Assembly (NCBI GenBank): GCA_020543525.1
Contig: JAHYIO010000031.1
Span: 2,232,001 to 2,296,000, forward strand
Length of the DNA stretch: 64,000 bases
Direction of reading: 5' to 3'
From: Coriolopsis trogii
Taxonomy: Eukaryota > Basidiomycota > Agaricomycetes > Polyporales > Polyporaceae
Shown here one piece after another: positions 20,736 to 31,372 of the stretch (its first letter is position 1; the number at the start of each line of letters is the position of its first letter). The position numbers and the translations under genes are program-made. The notes under the pieces were generated by a model. That model was not told the origin of the DNA, searched no databases, and saw only the letters and a list, made by a program, of their open reading frames with translations.

Positions 20736-23700
20736 TCAATAATAGGGTGGATTGATATTTTGAGATGCAGTGGGTGTGGAGGGATATATGGTGGAATGGT
20801 AGCGGTGCAGGGTGGGCGTAGGCATAGGCGTTGATGGTGGGACAGGTATTGAATATGATGGTGTAGGATATGTATTACTTACTAGTGGTGTCGAATGCAG
20901 AGTGCCATTATCCGGTGCGGAGTGCATATAGGGGATGTGCGGGTGTGTAGGTGGGGGTGTAGAAGGGGATGTATGGAAAGCAAGTGGCGTACTGACTGAA
21001 GCCTGAGTGGGCTTGTATCCCTCGGAACCCTGGCCAGCGTAAGACCGCATGCCACGAGATGTAGCTGGCCTGGGAATCCCGTGGTGAGGGATGGATGATT
21101 CCGTATGAGGTGAGTCTGCGGTTTGGTGATGTAGAGGGTGTGTCGGTATGTGCTGATATGTTGGGTACACATGCTGTGACAGATGGTTTGCATTCTGAGG
21201 AGTCCCCAGAGGACGACAGTGGAGCGATGAGTCGGGAAAGGCAAGGGCCTGAGGGCGGTAGGGGTGCGTGTATTGTTGGTGTGTGTAACGGTGTGACATT
21301 GATCGTAGGGTGGGATGAGGTGTTGGCGGCACAGGCATCCCGCCACGGCCCCATATTGGCTGACCAGGTGACAGAGGCGTAATGTAGAGATGGTTCAGGT
21401 CGGCGGGCAGTAGATGTGGCACTGACGATGACGGCGGTTGTTGAAGAGAGGGTCCGGCGCCTGGCGACATGCCCATGGCCGATTTGGGGGACGGCGCTAA
21501 GAAGGCGTTTGCAAGCTCGGTGTCGAAGTCTTCGGAGGCCAGTGTCTGGGACTCCACGCGCGCACGTTTCGACGGAGTTTGATACGCTTCTTGCAGTTGT
21601 GGTCGCTTGTTTCCCGTCGCATGGATGGAGGAAGGAAGAGGGTGAGCAGATGCGGGAATCGTAGTGAGGGGAGTAGGTGGGCAAGCCTGAGGAGGAGGAC
21701 GAGCTTGAGGAAGGGGTGCAAGTTGAGTAGATTGTGCGGGTAGGGGTAACACTGTAAGAGACCCGCTAGGCAGAACGAGGTTTTTGGAGGGGCGTGGTTT
21801 GGCAGGAATAGGCGTGAATACAATGTTGAGAGTCGCTATACGGGCGGCAAGGCTTGCTCCGTAGCGCTTGAAGAATATCCACTTGTCCTTCAGAATCTCA
21901 GTTGCGTGAGCAGCTGTGAGGGGTCCAAGAGTGGTGAGGGTGGTAATGAGGTCGTCGGAGAGGATGCCCAAGTCGCTGTACTGAGCAAATTGGTGATCTC
22001 TTATGAATATCTCCTGGCGCCATACGCGAAGGGCCTGCTGGGCATTCAAATCTGGAAGGCCACGCTTGGACGGAATCTTCACTCGCAAGTCGGCAGTGAG
22101 TGTTGATGCGGGGCGGGTCTGTTCTAGCAAGCGTGGTACGCATATGTCACAACATGGCACAACAGGATCTGCAACATTCCGAGCCCGTCAAAATGCTAAA
22201 TGGTCGCTGTTCGCGAAGGTGATAACGTACCTGGTAAGTCCAAATTCGCACTGTCGAACGCCTTGGCCCACATTTTCCTCCTGCATGACGTGCTCTGAAC
22301 GAATGCTAAGAGGCCTTCGTCTGGTTGTTCTGGATCTAGGCGTGGCTGAACGCCTTGAGGCGGCTCGTCGCGTTGGGTAGAGCCACCTCGATCTACGCCA
22401 TGAGCTTGAGCGTACTCGCGTAGTTTCTTAGCGTCCGCTTTGCTCCCTTTTGATGTGTTGGTCTTCGTTGCAGATACTGGATTACGACGAGAGGTGCGAG
22501 ATGGAACAGGACGGGTGGTGGGTGGGAGGGAAGGCCCTTGCGTAAGGTCAATAGCGTATGCCGACTTCTCAACCAGTAGCACTGCGAGACCTGTGCGATT
22601 TCTCCCTCGCGCAGCACGCCCCGCACGTTGTATGAAATGTGAGAATGTCGCGGGCAGCTTCCACTGAACAACTCTGTCAATATCTGGAATGTTGCATCCC
22701 TAGTAGCGGCGTAACTTGTCAGAGTGTGGATGCGTGATAGCGAGCATGGGAGTACGGACCATTCCGGCGGCGTCAGTACAAACTAAGATCTGAATGTGTC
22801 CTGTTCAGAAGAGCGACATGGCGAGCGTGCGATAGTCGAGGGAAAGTGTGGCATTGAATGGTCGGACAATACCGCAAGGGAGGCTTGTAGTATGCTGTGC
22901 GAGCTTGGCATTGAGGTAGTCTATGATCTCTCCTCCCATAGCGATGTTGTCGACGTATATGTACGTTTTTGGTATGTCGTTGGCGGAGCGAATCCGACCC
23001 GGTGGTGGTATCACGAAGTCGAGATCCGCATATGTATTGAGTGGGTGCTCACAAGCTCGTACAACTATAGAGACATTCGGACGGTCATTGCCCTTGTTTA
23101 TGAAGCGGCTCTGACCTTCGGACTGTGCAAAGAGGAGCGAGGAGTAGATACCTCGGCGGACACGAGCCGTGAGCGTGGCGGTAACAGCGATGACAGGAGT
23201 TCCGGGTGGGAGAAAGGCTCGGATCTTCCCAAGAGTGCCGTACTTCTTGCGGAAGTCTGCGCCCCAATGGACGATACAGTGTGCCTCGTCAATGAACATG
23301 GAGATGATGTTTTTCATGAAGGCCGAATTGCGGAGCACTCGGTTCGTGAACGTGCGGGATTGGAGCATCTCGGGTGACACAAGGATGATCTGGTACTTCA
23401 TAGCCAGAATGTCCTGTGAAAGCTGTCAATCGCGGCGTCGGCGGACAAGCAGAATCACCGATGCATACCCTGATGACGAGAGGCGAACAAGCTCCATTCT
23501 TGCTGTTGAGCGCGATCGCCTTGAGGCCGAAATCGGTGTCGAAGGTCTGAACCTATCACTCATGGCGGTTAGCTGTTACAGACAACAAATGAAGTACAAG
23601 TCCACTTACCATCTCCTCTTCGAGAGCTAGGAGCGGACATACCATCAACGTGAATTTGCGCACTGCGTACCATAGATGGGGTCCCGCAGCCAAAGCGGTC

Positions 23701-23930
23701 TTCCCTGCTCCGGTAGAGGCCTGCACGATCATGTCGATCCCTTCGATCTGCGCCTTTACGGCTTCCAACTGGAAGTCTTTCGGGTCCGAGTCCCAATTGA
23801 AAACTGTTCGCATCTTCGCGGCCAGAGCCTTCACATCTTCAGCTGTCAGCCGTGGACGAGCTTTTGCTTTGACGGGTTTCGGAGTGCTTGTTTTCCATTT
23901 CCCGCTCGGTTTTTTGGTTGCAGGCGGCAT
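20736..23930 (-). pseudogene. RecQ-like helicase of the transposon, interrupted by one stop codon
   Basis: ATG 23930 starts a superfamily-2 RecQ-type DNA helicase. Motifs in order: a Q-motif-like 'DFQLEAVKAQIEG', Walker A 'ASTGAGKT' (residues 71-78), 'LALEEEM', 'YQIILVSPEML', DEAH box 'FIDEAHCIVHWG', motif III 'VIAVTATL', 'DNIAMGGEIIDYL', 'ILVCTDAAGM', 'VVQWKLPATFSHFIQRAGRA' (motifs V-VI), and the zinc-binding-like 'CRRKMW...CCDICVPRLLEQ' after the helicase core. A long Pro/Thr/His-rich tail ends at 20736. Splice sites are canonical. An in-frame TGA at 22805-22807 lies between 'LAMSLF' and 'GHIQILVCTDAAG' and no intron removes it, so this copy should make a truncated protein lacking motifs V-VI. 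Confidence 0.85.
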
Positions 23931-24131
23931 GAGACAGTATATAAGCCAGACAAAGCGGATTGTAGCTGAAGTAGAGGTAGAGGAGCACGTCAAGTCGGGC
24001 GCTTGAAAGCCAGAGAGGAGTTATCAAAACAAAGCGACGCATCTTGGCAGTCGTTTGTATTCTGTGTCGCATACTCAACAGACAACACACATCTGACTAT
24101 ATACTCATCTCTGTGAAGAGAAGTCAGTGTC
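23931..24131. promoter_or_regulatory. Compact divergent promoter of the transposon
   Basis: Only 201 bases separate the two start codons. TATATAA lies at 23938-23944 on the helicase side and TATATA at 24098-24103 on the DUF6589 side. The helicase TATA is within 10 bases of the assumed ATG, so transcription may begin inside the frame, with Met40 as the actual start; that would still retain the whole helicase domain. Confidence 0.5.
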
Positions 24132-27100
24132 ATGGCCGACCTGGATCTAGATGATCTACTTGCCCTATCTCCCTGCCCTTCCTCAAGTCCGCTCAGTTTG
24201 CCCCCTTCGTCGCTGCCCCCACCTACCCCTCCATATCCTCACAACACACCCACACGACCGAACGACAGGGCGGCGTCCATGGACCGACAGACTCCGCTTA
24301 CACCGCATACACCCATTGCTGCACACGAAGACTCCGACTCCGACCCCGGCATCGAAAACACTTCGCCTGCGGTTGGAAACGCGCATGAGACTACGCCTGA
24401 GGTGAGGCGTCGAAAAGGCCAGAAAAAACGGAGCCGTACCCTCGCAGCTATGCGTGCTGTCCAAGCTGAAATCCGCGAAGCTGCAACCGCTGCCGCTGCA
24501 CAAGAAAATGAGGGAGCATATCGAGAGATGGAAGTCCAGGGAAGTGATGCCAAATACACCTGTTTCACGTCAGTTCTCGCTATACTGAAGGAAAATGGAC
24601 ATACGTGGGGGGATTTTGTAGAATGGATCTCAGACCCGGCGGATACAGTGTGCAAGACGGAGCGGTGGACTGGGCTGTTCATCAAACCAACCCAAGTTAG
24701 AACAATCCTGGATCTTTGGGCTTGGAACAATACGAAGAAGCCGCGGCGCGTCGTTCAATCCTGGGCCGTGAACTGTGCATCCAGAATGGTCAGTCTCGAA
24801 GCCGACAAGGTCACACGTAGTGGCATACTTCAAACCCGCCGTCAGGCCTTTACGGATACCCTCGTCCTTGAGTTCAACTTTGCTGCCTTGTACCAGAAAG
24901 TCCGTGCTATGTGTCCGTCCATGACGCAGATCATGGAAGCGTTTAGTACAACCGAACGCCAGAAGAAAGACCGGGCACGATCCGTGGCAACCGTGCGCCA
25001 GCGAGAAAGGGCCGCAAGACGGGACGAGCGCAAACAGACCGTGAGTGCCATGTTGAACTCGTATTCATGCATGTATCTATGCTTACCAGAACAATAGAGA
25101 CTCGGAGCGGCGCTCACCGGCTTGCTAGGCGAGCGCAGCCAAAACAATAGTCTCACGAAGCACGTCCTGGGACTATACTTGTATGTGACTGGAGCTCAAA
25201 GGCAGCTCATCTCGGTCCTCAGTAGCTTGGGAGTCTGCAGTAGTTACTCGACGATCGCTGGGAGCAGCCAGGCCACGGACAAGACGGACGCACAGACAGG
25301 ACCTACCACATCCCAATCATCCTCTCGGCCCTCTCGTTCTCGCTTGTCCTCGATGTTCCCAGGATACCAAGAGGAGTCTCTGGACGACTCCGTGGTGACG
25401 GATGATGAAGACGACTCCGATCCGGACTGGCTACCAGATGAGGATTGCGAAGACTATTCACCCAGTGACAGTGAAGACAGCGGCATTTCGAGCGACGAAG
25501 AACACAATCCATTCCTAGATGCAGGACACAGAGATGACAGACAGGGATCCAGAGAGAGAGAACAACTGGATCGCGTGGAGGGTGCGCCTCCAGAAACTGG
25601 CCAGAGACAAGTCGCAATCGAAGACGCGAGCGACGAGCACGAGCCCGCGTTACCTCCGCAAGCGCCCACGACTCTTCCCTTGCTCGCGCGCGGTGCAGGC
25701 TTGCTTAGACGCGTCTGTCATGCTTGTCGTACAACTACACGATTCATTGCACAAGTGGGACTCTGTGGGCACGTCTACGACAATATCAACATGGTATTCA
25801 AGATCGCTGAGCAAATCCTCGGACGAAAGGATTCACAGGAGAACGGGACTTGCGCGACCGTTTTCCCTCTCTTTGACGCCTCGCCCGCTGACATGCAGAC
25901 CACCGACCTACTCAAGTCTCTCGACAATGCCCCTCCCCTGACCATAGACGACATACTCCACACTCCCGACGAGGCTTCGCTTTTCAATGAATCGCTTCAA
26001 CACGCTGTTCTTCACGACCTCGTATCGTCAGCATACTTCGCACATTTTCGCGCGGACGTCGAGGCTTGTCTACCAGGCAAGGACGACCAGATCCCACTTC
26101 ACAAAACCGACATATATCCCCTTCCGGCCATGCAGATTGACGAGTCGAGTATTACCGGCAATGCGGATGTCGTAGATACGATGTTCCGAGAGCTAGGCTT
26201 CGATGTCGGCACCACCAAGTTCTCTGGAATTGTTCGCCCTATCTTTGGCGACCAGTTGTCTATTGCCCGCCTGCGTACTCTGATTGCAAACCGAGCTGGA
26301 CATGAAACACTCTCAAACTCGTACGCATATGCTGTCTTTGGGCCTGGATTCTTTCACCATCAAATGGCTCTTGTCCATGGAATCATAGAAACTCATTTCG
26401 GCGACTCTTCATCAGGCACGCGCAATCCTAGCTCGATATCTTTCTTCAACACTGTGGTCGACCGCAAGCCGATCACACCCACATCTCTGCCACCCTACCG
26501 AGTCTGCCGCGACATCATCTTGCTCATATTATCTGCATGCATCCCGGTTTGTCTCCAGGAAGTCGCGAACGCCGAGGACCTGGAGGAGTACGCCTCGAAC
26601 GTCACCTTCGAACAGCTTCGCGAACATGTCGCTCAAGCATTCAAACTCATGATCAATCCGACCGCGATTGCCTCCTTGCGTCAGGAGAGGCATGCCGAAC
26701 TCGAGGAGTGTATCCGGCAGGCAAGGGCCGCGGGCGGTGAGGACTCTGACATGGAACCGGATCTCGTCGCCAATCCTCTGACGTCCGGTGACATGGTATT
26801 TGAAAATATCTCTCTCTTTCTCCGCGACGCCCTGGTACTTCGTGAGTTCATAGATGCGATCAAGGGGGGCTACTCGGGCAGAATCATACGTGTTCTCAAA
26901 GTGCTTGCCCTCATGTACCGCGGGTGCGGCCGGGCAAAGTACGCTCATGAGCTCCTCCACCTCCTCCACAACCTCATCCATGTATGGCCCAAGCCCTTAC
27001 GGTATGCGCACAGTCTCGTTCTCGAACTCGATAGTTGACTGACTGATAGTCTGATACACAGTAACATCATAATCAAGAACTGGCTCGTCAATCCGACGGG

Positions 27101-27917
27101 AAAGCCTAATTGCTGGGTCCCCGTCGACCTTCTACAAGAGCACATGAACTTTTGGATCAAGGTGAGCTATCTCGGTCTCTCTTGAGTGTGAGATGTACTG
27201 ATGAACAACCTACAACAGACCGTTTACAAGGCCCAAGGCAGTAACGCATCTTGGGAATGGCTACAGATGGTCTCACCGTGCATTGCGCTGCTCCGACAGC
27301 TTGCCTCGCAAGTCAACACCGCGCTCGGTGCTCGCCTTGGTACTAAACACCATTCTCCCGGGTTGGAGAAGGATCTTGCGACGATCCAAAGCGCGCTCCA
27401 TGAACATGGAGTCCTACGCATTCAACGGGGGCGTTATCTCCACGGTATCAAAGGTGCAGAGGTTCCCAACGTCATCACTCTCGGCCTCGATCGACTTCAT
27501 GGGCCACTTTCCGAGTACAACAAGACATTTGCGCAGCTACAGCAACGCCGTCGAGGTACGCCCCTCACCGCGCACCCCGCCGCAGATCTCCACAAGGACG
27601 AAGCACGCCAGGACGAGGTGTCACCGGACACGGACAGCCTCGTCCGTCTGCCGGTATGCTACAAACTTATTCACCCTGTGACGTTTCGTGTACTCACTCC
27701 GCCCGCTCCGCAGAATGCACACAGCCGAGATATAGCAAATGATGATGGATTCATGTCAAGCGGACGACGGGAGGTTGACAGCGTGGAATCTGCGGACGGC
27801 CTGGAAGATCCTGACGCAGATGACACATTATGGAGATTCTTCGAGGACGAAGAATACGATCCACATCACGCTTTCGCGGAGGAGGACGAGCCCTCTCTCG
27901 ATATCGAGGACTTCTAG
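24132..27917 (+). CDS. DUF6589-family protein, candidate transposase
   Basis: Four exons (24132-25040, 25098-27001, 27062-27161, 27219-27917) give 1203 residues without a stop. The N-terminal 100 residues are Ser/Pro-rich, followed by a basic segment. A conserved block then reads 'GHTWGDFVEWI', 'QSWAVNCASRMVSLEADKVT', 'HVLGLYLYVTGAQRQLISVL' and 'SSLGVCSSYSTI'. An acidic linker follows, then the DUF6589 core: 'VGLCGHVYDNINMVFKIAEQ' (Asp531), 'PIFGDQLSIARLRTL' (Asp688), 'FGPGFFHHQMALVHGIIETH' (His723), 'YAHELLHLLHNLIHVWPKPL', 'NWLVNPTGKP', 'DLLQEHMNFWIK' and 'YKAQGSNASWEWLQMVSPC'. The invariant Asp residues suggest an RNase H-like catalytic fold, but this is inference. The C-terminus is acidic. 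The family is expanded in Agaricomycetes and its function is not established to my knowledge. Confidence 0.82.
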
Positions 27918-28013
27918 AGTGGATGTATTGATTGTGGCAAGGGGAACAATTGAGCATACACGATAAAGCGTCGCGTCTTCTCACTTTGCTTGTAGGCCCT
28001 ATTGTCCAATTCT

Positions 28014-28134
28014 CTAAGTACGTATTCACACGGGGTACCAAATTGGGCGACCGCGCCAAAGCCCCCACGAGTTGGCCCAGCCGTTCGGGTGTTTCTCCTA
28101 GTGGCGCACACCCGAACGGATGGTACCGAGCCTA
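28014..28134 (-). repeat. Right terminal inverted repeat
   Basis: Read from 28134 inward on the minus strand it begins TAGGCTCGGTACC, the counterpart of the left end. The inner 62 nt (28014-28075) are nearly identical to the left copy. The outer part holds a hairpin. Confidence 0.88.
28081..28119 (+). repeat. Hairpin inside the right inverted repeat
   Basis: The arms 28081-28092 (CCGTTCGGGTGT) and 28108-28119 are perfectly complementary over 12 bp around a 15-nt loop. The arm differs from the left copy, yet pairing is kept. Confidence 0.8.
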
Positions 28135-28143
28135 TACCTGGGA
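28135..28143 (+). repeat. Target-site duplication, right copy (TACCTGGGA)
   Basis: Identical to 20476-20484 in sequence and orientation, and directly abutting the right inverted repeat. Confidence 0.85.
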
Positions 28144-31100
28144 GTGTGGACCGAACTTACTTGTGACAACCCTTGTGACACTAGCTTGTGGTGCAACCTC
28201 AACGTCTGATACGCGAGTCGGTTGTGGCCATTGTTGATTATCGCGATCACTGAGGCCACCAGATACGTGCGCAGGTACTGCGGCGATCAGGTCCCTATAC
28301 TGTTTCCGGATGAAAGTCCGAAATCTATGGAAGGTGAGCACAATGTCCATATTCCAGAGACTCAGAGTCGATGTGCAAGGCATCGGACGCATGGCAGAGG
28401 TATGCGCACTGTCAGGGAGAGTCAGCACCGTCATGAGGCCTGTTGTATTACAAGCGCTCCAGTCAGCCATGCGATGTGCGTGCGAGCCACCGATATGAGA
28501 TGTCGTCAAATTCGAGGTCTTCAGCAGAGGCAAAAGAGCGATCTATTCCCAGAGTCTGCGTGTAGGTACTCAAACCTATCATCAAGCGAACCGACCACGT
28601 TGATATCATTGTGGGATGGTGGCGTAGGAAGGCGCAGATACTAGTATGGTTCTTGGAAATGGCACTACTATGGCACTTCCAATGACCGTAGTCGTCACGT
28701 CCCATGCTGCGACACCATCCCACGGGGCTCCCCAATGCAGCACCGATCTTTCACCGCCATGTCACAGAGAGCTCAGAGGAATGGAAGGCAGTCACTCGTG
28801 TTCAAAGCATGCCTAAATCCACATACCTGTTCAGCCGGATGACGTGGCTTCGGAGTTAGGGCTTACACGTCTGAAGATTAGGTCACTTGACGGCGTCTTG
28901 TGGCTTGAAGTGACTATTGCCAATGAGGCCTCCTCGCTCGCCTGAGCAGGCGCAACGTCCAGCATGGTTCTCAAGGCGTAACGTCCCTGAGACCGGGAGA
29001 TATACCGGTCGTCCATGTTCTCTTGCTGTGCCTCGTGTACCGTAATTGTCTTCTGCTGACTTCTGTTTCGTTGAGCATATTCAAATACATCCTAATAGTG
29101 ATGCGCAGGGCGCTTGCAACAGCCCCACACGCGCGACCGTCTGGTTTGCCTACCGAGATTACGTCCCCGGCGCGGACGATTGTAATCCAATTCAACGTAT
29201 TTCTCCCAATCCTGCAGTTCACCCGGACAAAAGAGCGGTTAGCGTACCCGGCTACGCCGGAGACTGCACTCACCGACACCGTCGCTGTCATGCCGAAACA
29301 CGACGCGACTCGGACAGAGACCGCGTTCGTGCATAGTTGCGGTCAGTCTGGAGACTCGACGCGATCTGCAGCAGAGTGTCAACCCAGAAGTGAAGCGTTC
29401 ATGAGCATGTTCATGATTTGCATTTCCGAGGCCGCCCCTTGGAAGCTTGACCGGCTTGGCGATGCGTAAGTAGTCAAACAGGCGCAGTATTACAATCGCA
29501 GTACTCACACCGCTCCGATGTATAGATGACTCGGTCCATAGCAGTGTCAGACCGCCGCCCGATGCGATTAATTGAGGTTGTGGGGCAACGAGCGGTACGA
29601 TCTCCGGAGGTGAAGCCACGATATTGTATAGAATGAGATATCCCAAGGACACTGCTGCCGGTCATCGTTTAACTATATGTCCATGGATGACGAGACCGGG
29701 ACAGACCTGGAGAGCAGTTGCAGTGAAGGCCGGCGCTGCTGCAAACGAAATGGGTCGGCAGCTATATTGAAGTGATGAAGCCTAGGGGCGTGACGGTGCG
29801 TTGCCGATCACAGATAGGAGAGCGAGGGTCCCAAAAAGCCCGATGAGATATTGATGCGCCAAGTGGTTGGCAGCACATCCGGTCCTATCTGGTCAAGCTC
29901 GGACCGAGAAGGTATTAGACCGACATGAGCGAGGCGCTGGAGTGCACTCAGCAGGCGATGCGATGAGCATGTGAGATACAGTACTTAGCGGATGCAATTT
30001 GTATATTATGGTTGCGTCAGCGGTGGGCAGCGCAATCGACGCTGTCACGGTCCTCGCAGTGGTGTCAGAGGCGTAGGTTTATTTACGTGCTCGTGCGTGT
30101 CCGGATATCATGAGTCAGTGGATGCGGAGAGGATATCGGCGGTGGACTCGGGATGCCGGGTGGACGACATTGTCAGAGTGAGTACCGAAGCCGAGTGACT
30201 TGCGTATATCGTGTAATGTGTCCTGATTGCTGACACGATCCGCGTAGCGCTGCCTTCGCGAGGCTGGGTGACTTGACGGGAACCCGGATGCAACGTGGTG
30301 GCGAGTGACACCGGGAGCGTGACGGGATGTGGTCAAATTCGGTCGATAGACGGTTGGCAACAGGAGATGCTCAGATACCAGAGCTGGGAGAGTCGCCTTC
30401 AAATTGGACCTTTGAAGCTGACAGCCGGCGCGAGCGAATGGTGCGTTTATTTAGGTTGTGAGGAACAAGGGGTCGCGGTTCGGACCAGATCTGGGAACCG
30501 GGCGAAGGTTGCAGACCGGCCTCCGACCGGGGATAAGTGGGACTGGGGGCAGGAGACGGGGATGAGGTGGAGATGGGCTGAGAGAGACCGAGCGCCGCGG
30601 GCGTAGAGAAGGAGCATAGGAAAGCTTGAAACTGATCCCATCGGCAACGCGGCGGACATAGCCCCATATTCACACAAGTCCGAGGTCCCAGGGGCCCACA
30701 TAAGGTTGCGGGCGCGCGCTCCACGAGGCGCGAGGCGATTTGAAGTCGTGCCAAGCTTGTGTGCGAGGATGTCCTGCCCAATTTGACCACCTGTAATCAA
30801 ATACGCAGAGCCCAATTCAGACGTGCCCTCAGACCCACGCCGCGTACGCCGCCCGCCCGATGGCGGCGGCGGTGTGCTCGTACGCTGGCTTATCCCGATT
30901 GCTGGCCAAGACGCGGCACAGGCGAAGCATGCTGCGGGGGCACGCATCGTGAGACCGGATTGCAGATCGGCTCGTCAAATTCAACAGACGGGTAGAGCAT
31001 GATTGGGAATTGGGGGAAATTCATGGAGAAGACCGTTGTACGAGATATCGGCCGGGAAAGCACAGCACACACATCATAGACGAGATCCAAGGCCGACGAA

Positions 31101-31253
31101 CAGCGCCCAACGCCCGGCTGGTGATGGCTTGTTCAAATCCGTGCACAAGCTCTCAGCTGCGCTCATGACAGTTGTCTGTCACGGAGTCAATCTCCTTTGC
31201 TTTTCAATGGGCGCTCTCAGTCAAAGTCAAATAGTAATCCCGCTCATCGCTCT
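28144..31253. other. Gene-poor stretch, possibly decayed sequence
   Basis: About 3.1 kb without a gene I can support. Minus-strand frames at about 28463-28735, 28831-29016 and 29239-29665 contain stretches that look protein-like, such as 'MDDRYISRSQGRYALRTMLD', but they are short, shift frame and lack clean splice sites. The pattern fits a degraded gene, perhaps a membrane protein, and old insertions. Confidence 0.4.
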
Positions 31254-31260
31254 TATATAA
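31254..31260 (+). promoter_or_regulatory. TATA box of the bZIP gene
   Basis: TATATAA lies 113 bases upstream of the bZIP start codon and is followed by a CT-rich tract, the usual arrangement for a strong fungal core promoter. Confidence 0.55.
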
Positions 31261-31372
31261 CACCCGGCCTCTCTCCTCGCAGCCCCTTCCAATCCCCGCC
31301 TAGCGTCCCCTCAAGAGCAATCACCTCACCCTCGCACGCACAACTCAACCAACACAACCAGCACTACAGACC

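Larger units (their letters stand above)
20485..28134. mobile_element. DNA transposon with DUF6589 gene, RecQ-like helicase and hairpin inverted repeats
   Basis: This 7650-bp element is bounded by a perfect 9-bp duplication and by inverted repeats starting TAGACTCG on the left and TAGGCTCG on the right (read inward). The outer half of each repeat forms a hairpin; the inner 62 nt match at 59 positions. Inside are two divergent genes separated by 201 bp: a RecQ-like helicase (-) and a DUF6589 protein (+). Nothing else is carried. There is no reverse transcriptase, tyrosine recombinase, or hAT, Mariner, Mutator or PiggyBac signature that I can see. The DUF6589 frame is open and full length; the helicase has one in-frame stop. 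Inference: DUF6589 is the likely transposase. The element class is not one I can name. Confidence 0.85.

Noticed and set aside
20564..20755. Similar small ORFs in both transposon ends ('VLARSPDLVPRVNTYL' and its right-end match)
   Set aside because: They are just the inverted repeat read in the same frame; similarity comes from the DNA repeat, not from a protein.
28831..29665. Minus-strand frames that might be a decayed membrane protein gene
   Set aside because: Short stretches look protein-like, but frames shift without splice sites and no motif is firm enough to name a family.
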